Positions 20,379-32,346 are shown, numbered from the stretch's first letter. The stretch: DNA of 64,000 nucleotides from Rhipicephalus microplus (GCF_043290135.1 NC_134701.1:62327502-62391501); one strand, 5' to 3'. Notes: generated by a model not told the origin, from the sequence alone. Translations and numbers: made by a program.

Positions 20379-23300
20379 ACTCGCGCCTCGATTGTAGCAA
20401 CCAATCAGTTAGCCTCCTACTGGTAATTTCTGCCCGTTTAAAGTCTATTTTGCCTTCACTGTCCCGAAACTCCAATGCTTTGAAAAATTAGGCACCATTG
20501 CTTTCGATAAGGCGCTGCTGGTGGTGGTGGTGGTTATAAGGAAGGGGAAAAAGACACCTAATTTCTGTCTGCCTAAGGGGCGACACGGCGCAGTGCCTTA
20601 TAGGGGGGGGGGGGGGGTAAGGAGGGATAAAAAGAATTGCAGAAATAGAATAAACAGAGAGGCAAGCGACGGAAAAATAGAAAGAGATAGGAAACTGGGG
20701 ATCCGGTCGAAGCAGTACAAGGGCGGGGCACCACAATGCGAGAGCTTCACGGCGTCAGGAGACCGCGGAGGGCGAACCAGTCTGCGCGAGCTACACTGGC
20801 GTCGGAGATCGTGAGGGCACGTCCGTCCAGCTTGAAATCATCCGAGCGAATCCCTCGATAAAATGGAGCCCTTTACAAAACATCAAATGTTAAGCAGTTT
20901 CCTCCTCCTCTCCACACGCACTACATACCGTGTCTGTGCCTTCGTATTTTGCTCGGTACGTCTTGGTCTGAATTACTCCCGTTCTAGCCTCGAAGAGCAG
21001 AAAACTACCCCGAGAATTATCGTAGATCTTTTCTCTTGCAATTTCCTGCTTAAAAGTTCGTTAGGTCTGCAGTGATAATTTCGTGGGCATTCCCCTCTTC
21101 CACATGTCCCTCTCCTTCACCTTCTTCCTAACCGATGTTTCTTTTTGGCTTGATATTCTGCTGTTGCCTAAATACTTGCTTGACAGTTTTCGAGTTCGCT
21201 TCCACCATTTAGTATCAACATTCTTCATGTACAAGTAGCTGAAAACTTTCCTAGCCCAACGCTGCTCTCCCATTTTCTCAATCGCTCCTCAAATTCTATC
21301 TTGCTGCTTGCTTCCCTGCACTCAAGCGATATCTATCCCATGTCACCTTGTACCCCCTGATTTGGGGTATTCCCGTGTGCTCCCAAAGCAAGTCTACCTA
21401 TGCCACGTTGTTAAATTTCCAATCTTGCTTAAACTTCTGATTTCATGCACAAGACCGCATTGCCGAACGTCAAACCCGGGACCATGACACCTTTCCAAAT
21501 CCCTCTCACGTCATACCTATTGTACTTCCACAGTGCACCATTTCTCGCAACACCTGCATTCCTGTTATCCTTTGTCATTACGTATCTTTCGAACTGCTTT
21601 AGGTACTGGGCTCCGTTATTTATCCATAAGCCGAAATATTTGTAATTATCCACCATTTCTAGCGGGACTTCCAGTATCTTATGCTCATTGCCTTTGTTAA
21701 CTATTAAAATCACGATTGCCGATTTTCTCTGCTGAAATTCAAGTTTAACCTATCTCCCTCATTACCACAGATGTCTATCGATCCCTGCATATCTTCCTTC
21801 TTGTCGGCTATTAATACTATATCATCTGCATACATCAATCTGTTTTCCTTGCTTGGCAAAAGAGAGGCTGAAGCCGAGTCCACTCCCATATAATTTGGCT
21901 TCTAGTCCCTGGAGATACAGCATAAATAACAAAGGTGACAAGAGATCTCTATCGAAGCCCGCGTTGTATCTCTATAGGTTCGGATACCTGTTCTTCCCCT
22001 TTTTATAAGTACCTTGTTACATTTATAGACATCCTTTAGAAGATTAGTTATTCCATTTTCCACACCCAGTGTGTCCAGTATTCCCCACAAGTCATCTTGA
22101 ATCACACTATTGTAAGCTTCCTTGATATCTAGAAATGCCAGCCACAGGGGCCTGTGTTCTTTTTCCGCTATTTCAATATACTGCATCAATGAAACCAGAT
22201 TGTCCTCCAACAGCCTTAGTTTACGGAACCCATTTTGTAGTTCTCCTAGCACTCCCTCATTCTCCCCCCATGTCTGTAGTCTTCCCTTTACTATCTGCAT
22301 CACCAGCCTGTAAACTACTGATGTCACTGTTAAAAGACGGTAGTTGTTTATATCGGCTTTGTCCCCCTTTCCTTTATAGATCATGCTCATCCTGCTTAGT
22401 TTCCACCCCTTGGGAGCTTCAACCATTCATTATTACTTTGCTTGCTGCCTCTCCTGGTGTTTGCTTAGAGTTTGGTCCTAGTTTCCTTATCATCATGATT
22501 GCGATGCCTTCGGGGCCTGTTGATGTGCTACTAGAGCACTTTTTTTCTGCCCTTTTCCACTCTCATTGTCCTAATGGAGTCAATGATCCAATTCGCCCAT
22601 CCTCATCTGGTACGGTGCATGCACCGTTGTCTTGGTGTTTAATGTTTTCTGTCAACATTGTTTTTATAAATTCCATTTTCTCATCTCCTTCTAGTCTGAC
22701 CCCTTAACTGTGGATCCAATTTTCTCTTGACATCATCTTCAGGTTCACCCCTTTGTTTAACATACCTGTGTTCCCCGGAGGCTTCCTGACGTCTTACTTT
22801 GGCTCCCTTAACTTCCTCATTCCACCAGCTTTTGGATTTGTGTCTCCTTTTCCCGGCTAATTTGACTCGTACCTTAGCAAGCTATAACTCAAACAATCGA
22901 GTTAGATTTGTAAACGTCCACTCTGTTTTAGTATTCTCGGTGATTATTTGCTCAATCTCTTTATTTGCTATTTCAATTTACCTTTCTGAATAAAGATTAC
23001 CGTGTGGTTGTTTGTAATGCCACCTTTCCAATTTTTTTTCTCTTCCCAAATTCATCTTGATACGTTTGTGATAACTACGTAAGCATCTGGACCCATATTC
23101 ATCTATGTTCACCACTCTTAGCCAATCATACATCCTATGTGACAATATTGCGTAATCTATCGTCGACTGCAGCCTTCCCACCTCCAATGTTATCTGCCCT
23201 TCGCATTTCTCCGTGCTGTTGCGAATGATTAAATAATGCCTTTCACGCATATCCATGGGCAGTCTGCCTGTTGGGTCAGTATACCCATCCATATCTTCTA

Positions 23301-24030
23301 TGTGCGCATTCATATCTCCTAATATAATTACCTCGCACTCTTCTCCTAGTTCGTCAATGTCATTTTCTATGCACTGCACCATTTGTTGGTTTTCCTCTCT
23401 GGCTTTTGTCCCTGTCCACAAGTATACAAAACACAGAAGCGTCATTTACCCTGCCACTTTCCCTTTTAGCCATAAATGTTTTTGCACTCCTGCTTGACCC
23501 TTTGCCAGTCTGTACTTTTATGAATGAATGCCCCGATACCACCCCCTTGTCTGCTACCTTCTGTTCTATTACAATATTCCCATGCGTAATCCGGATTGTT
23601 AGGTGGTTGTTCCATGTTCCTAAGATGTGTTCCTACAAAACCATATACCATTGGCCTCTTCTCCCTTGGGTGTTCTTCTATATCTTTCCACTTCAGCCTA
23701 TTTCTGCCACCATGAATGTTATATACGATACGTCTGGATTGGTTCGGCCCTCGTGGCTACGTCTATTTATGCCCCGGACTCTACCTATCTTAGATATTGG
23801 TGCCACTTTGGAATCGTATCTGTCCATACCACCTGTCGAAGAGTCTCCCTGGTTGTTTTCCTCGTTACTAGCTATCTTACACCCCGAAGGGCTCGCTTGC
23901 CCCCCCAAAAAGTCCTGCAAGTCGCCAACCCACCTCATGACCTAGCCGCCCATCGAAGTGAATTCTGTCTCGTTGAAAACCACCCCACCTATGCACCTCT
24001 CTGTTTATTTTCACCACCTCAAAGCCTTTC
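20379..24030 (-). pseudogene. ORF2 of CR1-like copy B
   Basis: Endonuclease lies at 22978-23940 with an intact block GDMNAHIEDMDG. Reverse transcriptase lies at 21730-22430 with NNYRLLTVTSVVYRLVMQI and LDIKEAYNSV; the YxDD region near 21800-21850 is deleted or scrambled. C-terminal pieces lie at 20890-21713. The terminal stop seen in copy A is not conserved. There are many frameshifts, so it is inactive. Confidence 0.8.
20504..20862. mobile_element. Unknown 345-bp retroposon-like insert with 7-bp target duplication
   Basis: Copy B of the CR1-like element is interrupted between 20510 and 20863 relative to copy A. TCGATAA flanks the insert (20504-20510 and 20856-20862). The insert (20511-20855) starts GGCGCTGCTGGTGGTGGTGG, has a G14 run near 20607 and no coding capacity. 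The duplication marks a real insertion; the family is not known to me and may be a SINE on the minus strand. Confidence 0.65.
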
Positions 24031-25069
24031 TCTCGACTCATCCGCCATATCTCTTGGTTTGCGTTGACAACCACTCTTTGCAGGTTGCTATCACGCACCG
24101 GTACCTCCGGTATCGTGCATATCACTGCCTGTACCTTTAGGAGAAGTGGCGCGCATGTCATCGACGCATTTCGCCAGTGTGGTTGCTAGTCCTGCTGTAT
24201 CTTCATTTAAGACATCGTTTAAACCACCTGAAATTATCACGAGGTTTCGTCTATCAGCTGTAGTTTTGAGTTTTGCGCTCGCTTGCCTCATGACTGCTTC
24301 AAGCTTGCGTCCTGGGAACGTCCCTACTGCAACCCTCTTGTAACCTGTTACCCTCTCTTTGATGGCTTCCGTGCATCGATTTAAATTCGAGTCCCCGGCG
24401 ATTATCACGTGCTGTGACTTTTCAGCTGGAGCGTCATGCACCTGGGGTTTACTTGCATCTGTGACGCCGGCTGCTTTGTCCCCTCCCAACCCCACCACTA
24501 CTTCGCTGAAGCTGGGTCCATTGAACCGGCTGAACCTGTTTGTTCTGAAATTGCTCTTTTTTCTCCGCCGTTCTGGCTGCTGGTGCCCTACCGTTCTCTT
24601 CTTCGGCCGTTCCTTTGTTCACCTTCGCTAGTGCCTCCTCGGTAGACCCGAGCCTTTCTCCGATAGCCCTCATTTTTTCTTGCTCTGTAGCCAACGCAGT
24701 CTCCAGCTCGGTTATTCTCATCAGCAGCTCACTGTGGGCAACCATTTTTCTCAATTTTTTCCTCGACCTCACATTGCCTGCATTTGGCGTCAGCTTTTTC
24801 TCCATTCGCGTCTGCACTTGCGTTAATTTGAAACCCACCTCGCACCCGGCACATTTTACACCCTTTTCAACCATGTCTTTTTGACACCAATTTTCCTTAT
24901 GAATTGTCCCACTAGATAATAACAAAACACTGTGTACGGCGCATCCTGCCCTAAGAAAAACAGAAAGTTTAAGCTCTACTACGAAAATTGGCGTGTTAGG
25001 TGTGCGTTCCCCTCCCCGACGGGTGGTAAGAGAAAAAAACACAAACAAGCAGCGCGCACACACACACAA
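23877..25069 (-). pseudogene. ORF1 of CR1-like copy B
   Basis: It has the same layout as copy A ORF1: a finger with CAGCEVGFK, a coiled coil (SELLMRITELETALATEQEK) and an SGNH-like domain (HVIIAGDSNLNR, NLVIISGGLNDVLNED, HFDGRLGHEVGW). Frameshifts near 24450 and 24150 split it into three pieces. It reads Gln where copy A has a stop. Confidence 0.8.
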
Positions 25070-25254
25070 ACAAGCAAATAACTGGTGACTGAGCCCCTAA
25101 AAAACCATACAATGTATAAGTGCTACAAAGATTTAGACTACTGCCTTATTATTTATAAAAGCAAGCTCCAAACATGCAAAGCCACCTATCTGCGCAGTCG
25201 ATCGGGAGCACTAAAAACACATCCATTCACCGTGCCAGTCCGAACTCAAGCTCC

Positions 25255-25457
25255 TGTGTTAGATGCTGCCATCTACAACGCTCTGCCTGTTGTAGATGCT
25301 GCCATCTAGGACAAGCCAGGCGAAGCTGGTGACCGCGTGTGCTTGAGGTGCGCGTGGCGCGTGGCAGGGCTCCTAGGCTAGAATGCGGTTAAGAAATAAA
25401 CCAGTGTTCACGTAACCCAGCCTGCTTCCTACTCGCTCGTCCCTGACGACTTCAACA
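25255..25457 (+). repeat. LTR of an unidentified retrotransposon
   Basis: This roughly 200-bp block starts TGTTAGATGCTGCC (25257; TGTGTT from 25255 is possible), contains AATAAA at about 25397 and ends CTTCAACA at 25457, directly before a primer-binding site. It contains an internal repeat TGTTAGATGCTGCCATCTA / TGTAGATGCTGCCATCTA. No second LTR or coding region was found in the window. Confidence 0.65.
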
Positions 25458-25488
25458 TGGTGTCAGAAGTGGGATTCGAACCCACGCC
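25458..25488 (+). promoter_or_regulatory. Primer-binding site complementary to tRNA-Leu 3' end (31 nt)
   Basis: It begins TGGTGTCAGAAGTGGGATTC and continues CGAACCCACGCC. This is the complement of CCA, the acceptor strand and the whole T arm of a tRNA of the Leu(CAG) type, as I remember that tRNA. It immediately follows the LTR end, as expected for reverse transcription priming. Its length is unusual, since 8-18 nt is normal. Confidence 0.7.
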
Positions 25489-26484
25489 CGGACTATTATT
25501 CAAAATATCCCGAACTAGTAAATGCAAAAGGTAAATGGTAGGAACTAGCAAAAGGTAAATGGTAAAGGGCTGTGTCTAAAGTGTGGATGTTAGAGGGAAC
25601 TCACTAGATTACAATTTTAAGCATTGGTCTTTGAGACATTTTTTGTTGGTGTTATTTTCTTTTAGATGAGTCGGTTTTAATGCAAGCAGCAACCTGGCAT
25701 TAGCCGGAAAAGTGTATGAAAGAGAATTTGAAAAAAAAAAAAGGTTTGCCTTCTCTAAGCATAAAAACGTAAGCATGAAATAATTACCGGCAAAGCAGTC
25801 CGATCGAAGTTGGTACTTCGGTGCAACTACGAAGAAGCTCCAAGACGGACTAATTAAGCTGCATCAATTTTTGTAAGTTATATAAGCAGTAACTGGCACA
25901 TGCAATGAGGTCCTGCACGAAGAGTTGGGGAGCATGAGACCACATATACGTGAATGCCCGCATTACGTGCTTGTGATTTGGCTCCTCGTTAGCAGAAGGT
26001 TGCAGAAAAGTGGAACTCAAAGCATTTCGTGCTTGAACAACATGCAACAGAAATACTTCTGGGTTTGATCATGAAAGCCTCAATACAAGTGCAATCCTGC
26101 AATCCCGACATTGCAATATTTACCATTCGATAATTCATGTACTTAGCTCGAAATGCTCTTTTTCATTTCAAATTCTAGATTGACAGGGTGTTATAACTAT
26201 TAAACAAAATTCTCTACAGCTCCATCGTCATGCACGATTACACATGTCAATCGTGCTTACAGTGACACCCGAAGAATGTCATCAGTACTGCGTATAGGAG
26301 GCACGGTGCGTTTGTACTTAGTTACCTCTAGGGTGGGCCATCTGCTGCGTATAATTTTTTTCCGATGAAAGCGATAAGCACGGCTTCTGCTCTTTATTTT
26401 CAAACAACTGCTTCAGCGCTGACTGGGCCTTGCGCTTCCCTTGCATGGCCAGACTACGTGTAAGCCTAAACAAACTGGCCCCGT
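25489..26484. other. Unassigned 1 kb after the orphan LTR
   Basis: A short direct repeat of AAAAGGTAAATGGTA lies near 25528 and 25551. No retroviral-type domain or host exon was recognised. It lies downstream of the haspin-like stop codon and probably includes its 3' UTR (minus strand). Confidence 0.4.
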
Positions 26485-26689
26485 CTACATGGCCATCTGG
26501 AGAGCGAGCTCTGTAGCGCTGGCGCAGTATGGCATCTCGTCCAGCCAGAAGCACAGGTCGCACCATGCCTCCTGCTCAGCCTCGTCTACGGCGGCGGCGA
26601 AACGGCTCTCGAACCTCTTGGCCAGTCTCCTGGTCAGCGCTTCCAGGCCGGCCACGTTCGTCTTGGGGCAGTACAGCCACGGCTCATCA
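26485..26689 (-). CDS. Haspin-like kinase, last coding exon
   Basis: On the minus strand an acceptor (CGCAG|TGATGAG) at 26690 opens 67 codons ending in TAG 26487-26485. It reads DEPWLYCPKTNVAGLEALTR, then RRLAKRF ... FWLDEMPYCASATELALQ. This follows the haspin C-terminus, where a W-x-x-Y-x-P-x-x-N-V-x-x-L block leads into a helix and a final S-A-T-x-L motif. Phase fits: the exon gives the third base of a Gly codon whose first two bases end exon 33456-33363. GC-rich third positions contrast with the flanking AT-rich DNA and support coding. Haspin phosphorylates histone H3 Thr3 in mitosis; whether this protein does is doubtful given the degenerate catalytic exon. Confidence 0.7.
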
Positions 26690-27021
26690 CTGCGTTCCCG
26701 CCCACACGGTTCATGCGGATAGCAGGCTATTGTACTACGAATATGAGATTTGTCCCCATAGAAGACTGTGCTTGCAAACCAAAACAAGAACACGAATTTG
26801 AGACCCGCTCTACGACGAGGTTGTCTATTATTACGGCTTAGAAGCGACCTTTAATGTGAACAAAAAAAAAGTAGAGAAGACCTTTCTGCGGTTTGCCTCT
26901 ATCCAAATGCTGCTGCCGGCTCATTTTAGGTGTTAGGGTTGGTAGCTGTTTGTTTCGTGACATTCTCGCAGCTTTGTGCATGCTTAATAGTCATTTAAGT
27001 GTGTTTAACAAAAAAAGCCCA

Positions 27022-27024
<3 letters not shown>
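26690..27024. other. Haspin-like intron sequence, nothing recognised
   Basis: A/T-rich sequence lies between the last exon and the (AT)n tract. Confidence 0.4.

Positions 27025-27106
<82 letters not shown>
27025..27106. repeat. (AT)n microsatellite, left of Ty3/gypsy insertion
   Basis: An uninterrupted run of about 41 AT units. It continues at 32350-32384 on the other side of the intact Ty3/gypsy element. Confidence 0.95.
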
Positions 27107-27109
<3 letters not shown>

Positions 27110-27271
27110 AGTGGAGCATACGCACTAACGTGTATGCGCCTTCCAAAGAGAAGGAAAAACCCCGTGCTTTGATTGCACGAGAACCTGGGCCGCCTTTTGC
27201 CAGACTTGTCGTACGGCCATTTTTCGTTGCGACATCGTTGCGACTTCTCCGGTTCAATAAACGTCATCACA
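27107..27271 (+). repeat. 5' LTR (165 bp)
   Basis: It runs TGTAGTGGAGCATACGCACT ... CATCACA. AATAAA at 27257-27262 is the likely polyadenylation signal. It is identical to 32185-32349. Confidence 0.95.
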
Positions 27272-27349
27272 TTTGGTGGAGGCTGCTGAGATCCCCAAAC
27301 AGACCTGGAGCTCCGCTCTCGCAAGTTGCCCGAGAGACCACTGCAAAAC

Positions 27350-28609
27350 ATGACTGACGCAGTCGCCAACCAGCCCATCCCAGCCCAGCCAGCACCACCG
27401 GCTGTCCCGTCTACCTGCCCCGGCACTACTCGCCAACGGGACCCACCAATCTTCAGCGGCAGTGGCGAGCAAGACGTCGAGGACTGGCTCTCCTTGTACG
27501 AACGCGTAAGCGCCAGTAACAAGTGGGACAACGACTCTAAGCTCGCCTACGTTATATTTTACTTGGCAGACGTAGCTAAACTTTGGTTTACGAACCGCGA
27601 AACCGCCATCGCCAACTGGTCTTCCTTTAAGACACTCGTCACTGAAGCGTTCGGCCGACCAGAGGTCCGCAAGCTCCGCGCTGACCAGCGCCTGCGCCAC
27701 CGAGCCCAGCAGCCTGGCGAGACGTTTACTAGTTACATAGAGGACGTGCTCGACCTCTGCAAGCGTGTGAATCCATCTATGCCCGAAGAAGAAAAAATTC
27801 GGCAGATTCTCAAGGGCATCGAGGATGGCGCATTCCAGATGTTGCTAGCGAAAAGCCCGAACACGGTGGCAATCCTCGTAAGCCTCTGCCAGAGCTTTGA
27901 TGAATTGCGCCGTCAGCGTTCCATCGCCCGACAGAGTGTCCTACCGCCGGATTCGATCTCGGCCGTCACACTCACAAATGCCAACGTTTGCAAAGAAAGT
28001 CTGTCCAACCAGATCAAAGACTTCATCAGGGAGGAAGTCGCCCGACAGCTCTCCCTGCTGCCGCATAGCGACGCGCCCACCGCAAGCCTGCCTACGACAC
28101 TGCAGCAGGCCATACGCACGGAAATTTGTGATGTCCTCCCTACAGTGCAGGCCCCTTACCCGTGCACTTCAGTACCGCCTAATCTCTCAGCTGTCGGCTA
28201 CGCACCACCAGCACCACCTTCACCTCTCAGCTACGCAGCTGTGGTCGCGCGGCCCCCACCGCATCCAGTCGCCTTATCAGCTCCACCTCCTCCGGCCTCG
28301 CCTCCAGTTTACAGGCCCTCACCTCGCTTTTTCCATCGATCTAATGAGTGGCGCACTCAAGACAATCGTCCTATCTGCTTCGCCTGTGGCATGGCTGGCC
28401 ACATTGCACGCTTCTGCCGCCGTCGCCCCACACCTGCAAACGCATACTTCGGAACTCCTACCTACGCGCCGCAGCAGGCCACCGCATCTGCATATGAACA
28501 GAGGCACTCAGACTCGGATCGCCGCCCATCGACTGCTCGTTTCCCATCCCCTCGTCGCCGGTCGCCATCGCCTATGCGTCGTCGACCACCTCCTGAGGAG
28601 GGAAACTAA
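27350..28609 (+). CDS. gag: Gag polyprotein of Ty3/gypsy copy 2
   Basis: 419 codons run from ATG 27350 to TAA 28607-28609. Codons upstream to 27326 are also open but lack an ATG. A capsid-like segment covers residues 35-200 ([20 protein letters not shown], then [10 protein letters not shown] and [20 protein letters not shown]). A Pro/Ala-rich linker follows, then a zinc knuckle at 28375-28416 ([14 protein letters not shown]) and an Arg/Ser/Pro-rich basic tail. Gag assembles the virus-like particle and binds RNA through the knuckle and tail. Its last codons GGA AAC TAA form the slip site for making Gag-Pol. Confidence 0.95.
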   Translation: MTDAVANQPIPAQPAPPAVPSTCPGTTRQRDPPIFSGSGEQDVEDWLSLYERVSASNKWDNDSKLAYVIFYLADVAKLWFTNRETAIANWSSFKTLVTEAFGRPEVRKLRADQRLRHRAQQPGETFTSYIEDVLDLCKRVNPSMPEEEKIRQILKGIEDGAFQMLLAKSPNTVAILVSLCQSFDELRRQRSIARQSVLPPDSISAVTLTNANVCKESLSNQIKDFIREEVARQLSLLPHSDAPTASLPTTLQQAIRTEICDVLPTVQAPYPCTSVPPNLSAVGYAPPAPPSPLSYAAVVARPPPHPVALSAPPPPASPPVYRPSPRFFHRSNEWRTQDNRPICFACGMAGHIARFCRRRPTPANAYFGTPTYAPQQATASAYEQRHSDSDRRPSTARFPSPRRRSPSPMRRRPPPEEGN

Positions 28610-28665
28610 TCAGTGCAGTTCCGGAGGCAAGAACTGCAACTTGTGCGCAATTCCCAAGGCCTCCG
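28600..28665 (+). promoter_or_regulatory. Programmed -1 frameshift signal: GGGAAAC heptamer and pseudoknot
   Basis: G GGA AAC (28600-28606) is in gag phase and abuts TAA 28607. After a 7-nt spacer, TGCAGTTC (28614-28621) pairs perfectly with GAACTGCA (28631-28638). Loop bases CGGAGGC (28622-28628) pair perfectly with GCCTCCG (28659-28665). This is H-type topology: one loop base is freed if the second stem is 6 bp, and the loop after stem 1 is about 20 nt. The -1 frame is open from 28597 through pol. Confidence 0.85.
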
Positions 28666-31600
28666 TTTTCGCCGAAAAATGTTGTTGATGTCGATGTTGA
28701 GGGAGTCGCCACATTAGCGTTAATTGATACCGGGGCCACCGTTTCTGTGATGGACGTCAAATTTTGTCGGAAACTGAAGAAAGTGACCACATCTCTCTGT
28801 GGCATGGTGCTGTCCACGGCTAGCGCGCAACGCATTCATCCCTCGGCTCTGTGTACGGCGCGCGTCGTCATCCAAGATGTTTTGTACGTCGTACAGTTTT
28901 TTGTTCTGCCATCTTGCTCTCATGACCTTATCCTCGGTTGGGATTTCTTATCAGGTCATGAAGCTATCATCGATTGTTCCCGTGCCGAAGTGTCCCTTGT
29001 GCCAACATATGAATTTCCACCACCCGACCGGTCTCCTCGGCTCTGCAAACTCATCGCTGACGACGACATCACCTTGCCCCCGGAAGCTTCGGTCCCTGTA
29101 AGCCTTTCATGTGTGGCGCAACCTGACGCCACGGTGGTGTTTACGCCATCTCCTGTTTTTACTGAACGCAAGGGCATCGTTCTCCCATTTGCCGTTCTTA
29201 CAATTGCATCTGGTTTAACCGTAATGCTGGTTACCAACCACTGCAACTATCCCATCAGCTTACTTCGTGGTGAAACGTTGGGATATGTGCAACCTGTCGA
29301 CCATATCGATGATATTATTCTTCCCGACGAAACGCCATGTCACATTGCCGCAATAACTCATGCGTCTGAGCCATCAAGTTTGTCAGCCTTCGACAATGCT
29401 ATTGACGCAGACCTTCCCCTCTCGCATCGCCGCCAACTTGTTGCTCTCCTTAACAAGTTTCGCTCTTCTTTCGACTTTCAAGAACCTGCTTTGGGCCGCA
29501 CCATGACTATCACTCATACTATTGACACCGGCTCACATTTGCCTCTGCGACAGCGTCCTTACCGCGTTTCCGCCGAAGAGCGCCGCGTCATTACGGAGCA
29601 AGTAGACGACATGCTTAAACGTGGAGTGATACAGCCTTCTCAAAGCGCTTGGTCATCACCTGTCGTTCTGGTCAAGAAAAAAGATGGCACCGTTCGATTT
29701 TGCGTGGACTATCGCCGCTTAAACAAGATTACGAAGAAAGATGTCTACCCGCTACCACGAATAGACGATGCTCTTGACTGTTTACAAGGCGCCGAGTACT
29801 TTACATCCTTGGATCTGCGTTCTGGGTATTGGCAGGTGCCAATGGCTGAATGTGATCGCCCTAAAACAGCCTTTGTAACGCAAGATGGTCTATATGAGTT
29901 CAAAGTGATGCCATTTGGGCTCTGCAACGCACCTGCCACATTTGAGCGCATGATCGATACCATCTTGCGTGCCCATAAGTGGAAAACTTGCTTGTGTTAC
30001 CTGGACGACATCGTAGTCTTTTCGTCTGATTTCCCGACACATCTTGTTCGCCTCCACGAGATTCTGACGTGTCTAACTTCTGCGGGCCTACAACTTAACT
30101 CCAAAAAGTGCCACTTCGCAGCACGAAAACTAACCATCTTGGGACATGTCATCACAAGAGACGGTGTTCTTCCGGATCCCGATAAGCTTCGGGCTGTCGC
30201 TGACTTCCCGTTGCCCACATCACTGAAAGCTCTAAGAAGTTTCGTCGGTCTCTGCTCGTACTTTCGTCGCTTTGTGCCCAACTTCGCGTCCATCATCGCA
30301 CCTCTAACAAGTCTGCTCTCCAACAGCAAAGGTATATCTGCATGGTCGCCTGCATGTGACGACGCATTTCGCCAGCTGCGCCGCCTGCTGACCTCACCAC
30401 CCATTCTTCGTCACTACGACCCCGCTGCTGCCACAGAAATTCACACCGATGCAAGTGGCATCGGTCTTGGTGCAGTTTTGGCACAACGGAAAGGCACCCA
30501 AGCCGAATACATAGTCGCCTATGCAAGTCGCGCTCTCAAGAAGGCTGAATTGAATTACTCCGTGACAGAGAAGGAGTGTTTGGCCATAATCTGGGCCTTG
30601 ACGAAGTTTCGCCCGTACCTTTACGGCCGCCCTTTCGACGTGGTCACAGACCACCACGCTCTATGTTGGCTGTCCACATTGAAAGACCCGTCCGGACGCC
30701 TGGGACGTTGGGCACTTCGATTGCAAGAATACGACATCCGTGTAGTATATCGTTCCGGTCGCAAGCATGCAGATGCCGATGCACTTTCGCGATCGCCTTT
30801 GACCCCAGATGTGGCTTCTCTGTCACCACTTTTTACCACCTTGTCACCAATAGACACCACTGACATGCTTTCGGAGCAGCGTAAAGATCCATACCTTGCA
30901 TTGTTACTCGACTACCTTACCGATCCGTCTGCTGTCCCTTCCACGAGAGCGCTACGCCGACAAGCAGCCCACTTTTCCGTGCGAGACAGCATTCTGTACC
31001 GCCGCAACTACATGCCTGGTGGTCGGAAGTGGCTCCTTGCTGTCCCAACTCATATGCGCTCTGACATCTGCATGAATTTCCATGCAGACCCTCAAAGTGC
31101 TCATGCAGGTGTCCTGAAAACCTACGAAAGGCTGCGCCAACGATATTACTGGCGAGGAATGTATCGCTTTGTGCAGAAATACGTTCAGTCTTGCACCACT
31201 TGCCAACAGAACAAGACACCTCCGCGGCACCTTACTGGCATGTTACAGCCGCTCCCATGCCCGGCTCGCCCATTCGACCGCGTGGGTATCGATCTCTATG
31301 GCCCCCTCCCATATAGTCGCTCTGGAAACCGGTGGATTATTGTCGGCGTCGATCATCTGACACGCTACGCTGAGACTGCAGCTCTACCAGCAGCGACCGC
31401 CCACGAAGTTGCACTCTTCATTCTCCGCAGCTTCATTCTCCGCCATGGGGCTCCACGGGAATTACTCAGTGATAGGGGTCGAGTGTTCCTGTCGGAGGTC
31501 ATCCAAGCTATTCTCGCTGAATGCAACATCATCCACCGGAAATCTACCGCATACCATCCACAGACGAATGGTCTCACTGAACGGTTCAACCGCACACTTG

Positions 31601-32148
31601 GCGACATGCTGAGGATGTACACCTCCTCCGACCACACTAACTGGGACGCTGTCTTGCCTTTTGTTACCTTCGCTTACAACACCGCGACGCAAGCGACTAC
31701 CGGTTTTTCCCCGTTCTTTCTGTTGTACGGCCGCGAACCATCCCACCCACTCGACACCATACTTCCGTACCGCCCTGATGTATCGGAGTGCTCCCCGCTT
31801 TCGGAAGTCACCAGATACGCTGAAGACTGCCGTCAGTTGGCTCGGTCTATGACAAGTGAGGCTCAAGGTCTACAAAAAACCCGGCATGATGACGCTCATC
31901 ACATAGCGCCTACGTTTCGTACTGGCTCCCTCGTGTGGCTTTGGGTGCCCCCGCACGTTCCTGGCCTGTCTTCTAAACTTCTGGCCCGGTACCATGGTCC
32001 ATACCGTGTCATTGACGCAACCTCACCAGTGAATTACATCGTCGAGCCCCTAACACAATCGCCAGATTTGCGCCGTCGAGGACGCGAGACCGTACACGTC
32101 GACCGTCTCAAGCCCTACTACGACCCCCTCATTGTGCCTACTCCCTGA
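28600..32148 (+). CDS. pol: Pol polyprotein: protease, reverse transcriptase, RNase H, integrase
   Basis: It is translated as a Gag-Pol fusion by -1 slippage at 28600; the first in-frame ATG (28747) lies after the protease active site, so it is not the real start. Protease: IDTGATVSV at 28720-28746. Reverse transcriptase: [24 protein letters not shown] and YLDDIVVF (YLDD 29998-30009). RNase [18 protein letters not shown] near 30440. Integrase: H2C2 finger at 31080-31215, catalytic Asp 31291, Asp 31471 and Glu 31579 (35 residues between the last two), and a GPY-type end (YHGPYRV near 31995). It ends at TGA 32146. All key residues are present, so it may be active. Confidence 0.95.
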   Translation, partial: GKLISAVPEARTATCAQFPRPPFSPKNVVDVDVEGVATLALIDTGATVSVMDVKFCRKLKKVTTSLCGMVLSTASAQRIHPSALCTARVVIQDVLYVVQFFVLPSCSHDLILGWDFLSGHEAIIDCSRAEVSLVPTYEFPPPDRSPRLCKLIADDDITLPPEASVPVSLSCVAQPDATVVFTPSPVFTERKGIVLPFAVLTIASGLTVMLVTNHCNYPISLLRGETLGYVQPVDHIDDIILPDETPCHIAAITHASEPSSLSAFDNAIDADLPLSHRRQLVALLNKFRSSFDFQEPALGRTMTITHTIDTGSHLPLRQRPYRVSAEERRVITEQVDDMLKRGVIQPSQSAWSSPVVLVKKKDGTVRFCVDYRRLNKITKKDVYPLPRIDDALDCLQGAEYFTSLDLRSGYWQVPMAECDRPKTAFVTQDGLYEFKVMPFGLCNAPATFERMIDTILRAHKWKTCLCYLDDIVVFSSDFPTHLVRLHEILTCLTSAGLQLNSKKCHFAARKLTILGHVITRDGVLPDPDKLRAVADFPLPTSLKALRSFVGLCSYFRRFVPNFASIIAPLTSLLSNSKGISAWSPACDDAFRQLRRLLTSPPILRHYDPAAATEIHTDASGIGLGAVLAQRKGTQAEYIVAYASRALKKAELNYSVTEKECLAIIWALTKFRPYLYGRPFDVVTDHHALCWLSTLKDPSGRLGRWALRLQEYDIRVVYRSGRKHADADALSRSPLTPDVASLSPLFTTLSPIDTTDMLSEQRKDPYLALLLDYLTDPSAVPSTRALRRQAAHFSVRDSILYRRNYMPGGRKWLLAVPTHMRSDICMNFHADPQSAHAGVLKTYERLRQRYYWRGMYRFVQKYVQSCTTCQQNKTPPRHLTGMLQPLPCPARPFDRVGIDLYGPLPYSRSGNRWIIVGVDHLTRYAETAALPAATAHEVALFILRSFILRHGAPRELLSDRGRVFLSEVIQAILAECNIIHRKSTAYHPQTNGLTERFNRTLGDMLRMYTSSDHTNWDAVLPFVTFAYNTATQATTGFSPFFLLYGREPSHPLDTILPYRPDVSECSPLSEVTRYAEDCRQLARSMTSEAQGLQKTRHDDAHHIAPTFRTGSLVWLWVPPHVPGLSSKLLARYHGPYRVIDATSPVNYIVEPLTQSPDLRRRGRETVHVDRLKPYYDPLIVPTP

Positions 32149-32164
32149 GTCGCCAGGATGGCTA

Positions 32165-32184
32165 CTCTTCAACCCGGGGGGTAT
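32165..32184 (+). promoter_or_regulatory. Polypurine tract region before the 3' LTR
   Basis: ACCCGGGGGGTAT immediately precedes the LTR. The G run is the likely primer for plus-strand DNA. Confidence 0.7.
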
Positions 32185-32346
32185 TGTAGTGGAGCATACG
32201 CACTAACGTGTATGCGCCTTCCAAAGAGAAGGAAAAACCCCGTGCTTTGATTGCACGAGAACCTGGGCCGCCTTTTGCCAGACTTGTCGTACGGCCATTT
32301 TTCGTTGCGACATCGTTGCGACTTCTCCGGTTCAATAAACGTCATC

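Larger units (their letters stand above)
20262..25246 (-). mobile_element. CR1-like non-LTR retrotransposon, copy B
   Basis: It is collinear with copy A (7527-12425) from the (CATC)n tail, here TGGATGGATAGATAG on plus, to the 5' region; both share CAGTCGATCGGGAGC near the 5' end (12350 and 25196). It is more decayed in reverse transcriptase but keeps the endonuclease aspartate. A 345-bp element is inserted at 20511-20855. Its 5' end abuts an LTR at 25255. No convincing target duplication was found. Confidence 0.85.

Noticed and set aside
26995..27257. Minus-strand ORFs rich in Ile-Tyr repeats
   Set aside because: They are translations of the (AT)n microsatellite.
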